This document shows, piece by piece, positions 4,855-6,362 of a DNA stretch of 6,362 nt. The stretch's first letter is position 1, and the number at the start of each line of letters is the position of its first letter. The stretch comes from RUG754 sp041856085 (GTDB lineage: Bacteria; Bacillota; Clostridia; Peptostreptococcales; Anaerovoracaceae), in assembly GCA_041856085.1 (NCBI GenBank), contig JBHAFL010000090.1:1-6362 (forward strand). The letters are read 5' to 3'. A model generated the notes under the pieces. It worked only from the letters and a program-made list of their open reading frames with translations. It was not told where the DNA came from and did no database searches. The position numbers and the translations under genes were made by a program.

Positions 4855-6354
4855 CTATGCTTCGTCGTACTTTTTTATAAGAAGCTTCGCCGCCTCTTCG
4901 GTAATTCCCGCGGATATACATACTTCTGTAAAAGCCTTGTCAAGCGCAATTCTTTTTTCTTCATCAAGCGGACATATTTTTTGGGGTCTTAAGGTCTCAA
5001 CATATTCTCTCGCCCTTTCAAGCATTGACGGCGAACCCTGTTTTTCCCATGCAGCGCGTTCTTCGTAATTAAAAGTTATATTGGAGTAGTTCTGTTCCTC
5101 GCGGTAATTCTTGACGGTATGCTTCTTACCCATATAGCTCCCCGCCGCACCTGTCTCTATTAACAAATCCGAAGCAAGCGCGTCCTCGCTGAATCTTATG
5201 CCTTTTTCAAACTGCTTAAGCGTACCTATGAAGTCATTGTCCATAACCAATTTCTCTATACTCATATCAGCGATTACATTGAGTCCTCCCGCGCCTGATA
5301 CATTGTCAATTCCGCTCATCATCGAAATAAGACCCGATCTTGCCGTTTCGGAGCCCGCCTGATAATCTATGCTCTTCGAGTCGGACATCGCAGCGTAGGT
5401 ATGGGTAGGAAGTCCGTAATATTTTCCCATCTGCGCATACCCTGCCGTAACCATACTGCACTCCATCGATTCCATAGGCGTGTACATCGTCATCATATTA
5501 AAAATGCACGGCGCGCCGCCATATACCGTCGGGAACCCCGGCTTAATCGACTGTATGAGCACCAATCCTGAAAGCATTTCGACCGTATGTTGAAGAATAC
5601 ATCCCGCAAGCGTCACAGGCCCTGTGGCGCCGGCTATCTGTGCGGAAATCATCTCTATCGGGATATCTCTTTTCACACAGTCTATTATATTTTTTGCTCC
5701 AATCTTCGACCATTTGAACGGGGAAGTTATGCAAATGTCAAAAATAGTGTACGGTTTCGTCCTTACAGCCTCTTCGGAACCGCACACGGCTTTTAGAAGC
5801 TCGAACGTATTTATGACTCCGTTTAAGTCCGTGGAGCCGCCAATAATCGGCTTGATTGAGTTCTGCATCTCCGTGTAGTAAAGATACTGTGAGCCGATCT
5901 CTCCGGGCGCCTCTTCACACACGATAGAACTCGATATGAAATCGATATGCGGCAGACTCTGCGCGACTTTCGTAAGCAGCTTAAGGTCTTTAACCCCCGA
6001 CAGTCTTACCGTCTCTCCGTCGGACTCCAAAATATTCGACGCGCTGGAGCCCGGGTTAAATCTCGTCTTGCCGTCTCCGAAAGTGCAGTAAAATTCACCG
6101 TTTCGGTCGTACAAATCAAATTGTGCAGGGGCGGACTCTATCGCTTTAACCACCGCTTCCGGCGGAAAATATACTTTGCGGCTTTCTTTATCCACTATAC
6201 ATCCCGCCTTTTCCAATATATCAAGCGCCTCGACATCGTCAAAAATTATGCCGAGCTTTTCCAGAACCTTGAGCGCCTCTTCATGCATTTTAACGACCTG
6301 CTCGTCGCTCAGCACCCGTGCTCCTTTCATATTTTCAAAAGAGAATTTTCTCAT
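4855..6354 (-). CDS. MttB-superfamily corrinoid-dependent methyltransferase (non-pyrrolysine)
   Basis: A 499-residue cytoplasmic protein of the trimethylamine methyltransferase (MttB) family at full usual length, predicted TIM barrel. Family-typical stretches are LSDEQVVKMHEEALKVLEKL at 15-34, FNPGSSASN at 99-107, AGATGPVTLAG at 241-251, KPGFPTVYGGAPC at 271-283, YGLPTHTYAAMSDSKSIDYQ at 313-332, then AGSE at 333-336, and EKLVMDNDFI at 367-376. Archaeal MttB has pyrrolysine (amber codon) near residue 334; here that region is read by sense codons throughout. It therefore belongs with homologues such as MtgB (glycine betaine), MtpB (proline betaine) and MtcB (carnitine), which move a methyl from a quaternary amine to a Co(I) corrinoid protein. 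The exact substrate cannot be read from sequence. The start is preceded by GGGGCAAG at the window edge; upstream DNA is not visible. The stop is TAG, with an in-frame TAA nine codons later. It heads a unit with the permease; its corrinoid partner is at 1010-1711. Confidence 0.92.
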   Translation of the reverse strand: MRKFSFENMKGARVLSDEQVVKMHEEALKVLEKLGIIFDDVEALDILEKAGCIVDKESRKVYFPPEAVVKAIESAPAQFDLYDRNGEFYCTFGDGKTRFNPGSSASNILESDGETVRLSGVKDLKLLTKVAQSLPHIDFISSSIVCEEAPGEIGSQYLYYTEMQNSIKPIIGGSTDLNGVINTFELLKAVCGSEEAVRTKPYTIFDICITSPFKWSKIGAKNIIDCVKRDIPIEMISAQIAGATGPVTLAGCILQHTVEMLSGLVLIQSIKPGFPTVYGGAPCIFNMMTMYTPMESMECSMVTAGYAQMGKYYGLPTHTYAAMSDSKSIDYQAGSETARSGLISMMSGIDNVSGAGGLNVIADMSIEKLVMDNDFIGTLKQFEKGIRFSEDALASDLLIETGAAGSYMGKKHTVKNYREEQNYSNITFNYEERAAWEKQGSPSMLERAREYVETLRPQKICPLDEEKRIALDKAFTEVCISAGITEEAAKLLIKKYDEA

Positions 6355-6362
6355 CTTGCCCC

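Noticed and set aside
4535..5068. Plus-strand open frame spanning the junction of the permease and methyltransferase genes
   Set aside because: It runs antisense through two recognised families and across their ribosome binding site; there is no promoter, and the translation matches nothing known to me.

Overview
The window carries one corrinoid-dependent methyl-transfer locus, most likely from an anaerobic Clostridia-type Firmicute. That taxonomic reading is an inference. It rests on strong AGGAG-type ribosome binding sites, TGGTATAAT extended -10 promoters, moderate GC with AT-rich intergenic DNA, and the combination of an MttB-family methyltransferase, a methyltransferase-type corrinoid protein, a PocR/AraC regulator and a PadR-like gene. 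This combination is typical of acetogens and gut anaerobes that demethylate quaternary or tertiary amines.

Layout from left to right. On the minus strand, 1-1711 is a tightly overlapping operon read leftward: a corrinoid protein (1711-1010), a CobW-like G3E GTPase (1017-100, 8-nt overlap) and the start of a PadR-like regulator (100 to beyond the left edge, sharing one base in TGATG with the GTPase stop). A 260-bp divergent intergenic region (1712-1971) is full of structure: two perfect palindromes (1791-1820 and 1885-1910) with TATAAT boxes on both strands, and a bulged stem-loop (1836-1876) between them. On the plus strand follows a PocR-domain/AraC-type regulator (1972-3258). It converges at a strong hairpin terminator (3259-3295) with a second minus-strand unit: an MttB-superfamily methyltransferase (6354-4855) followed by an NhaC-family Na+/H+ antiporter-like permease (4785-3331).

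Proposed joint action (inference): the permease moves an N-methylated substrate or its demethylated product, or balances Na+/H+. The MttB homologue, which has no in-frame amber codon and so is not a pyrrolysine enzyme, transfers a methyl group from the substrate to Co(I) on the His-118 corrinoid protein. A second methyltransferase outside the window would pass the methyl group on to tetrahydrofolate. The G3E GTPase is probably a metal or cofactor chaperone for the corrinoid protein. The PocR/AraC protein probably senses a small ligand and controls both units through the palindromic divergent promoter. No reductive activator (RamA/RACE type) and no methylcorrinoid:THF methyltransferase is present in the window.

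There is no rRNA, tRNA, CRISPR array, transposase or other mobile-element gene. Apart from the 260-bp divergent region there is no gene-free stretch longer than 75 bp.
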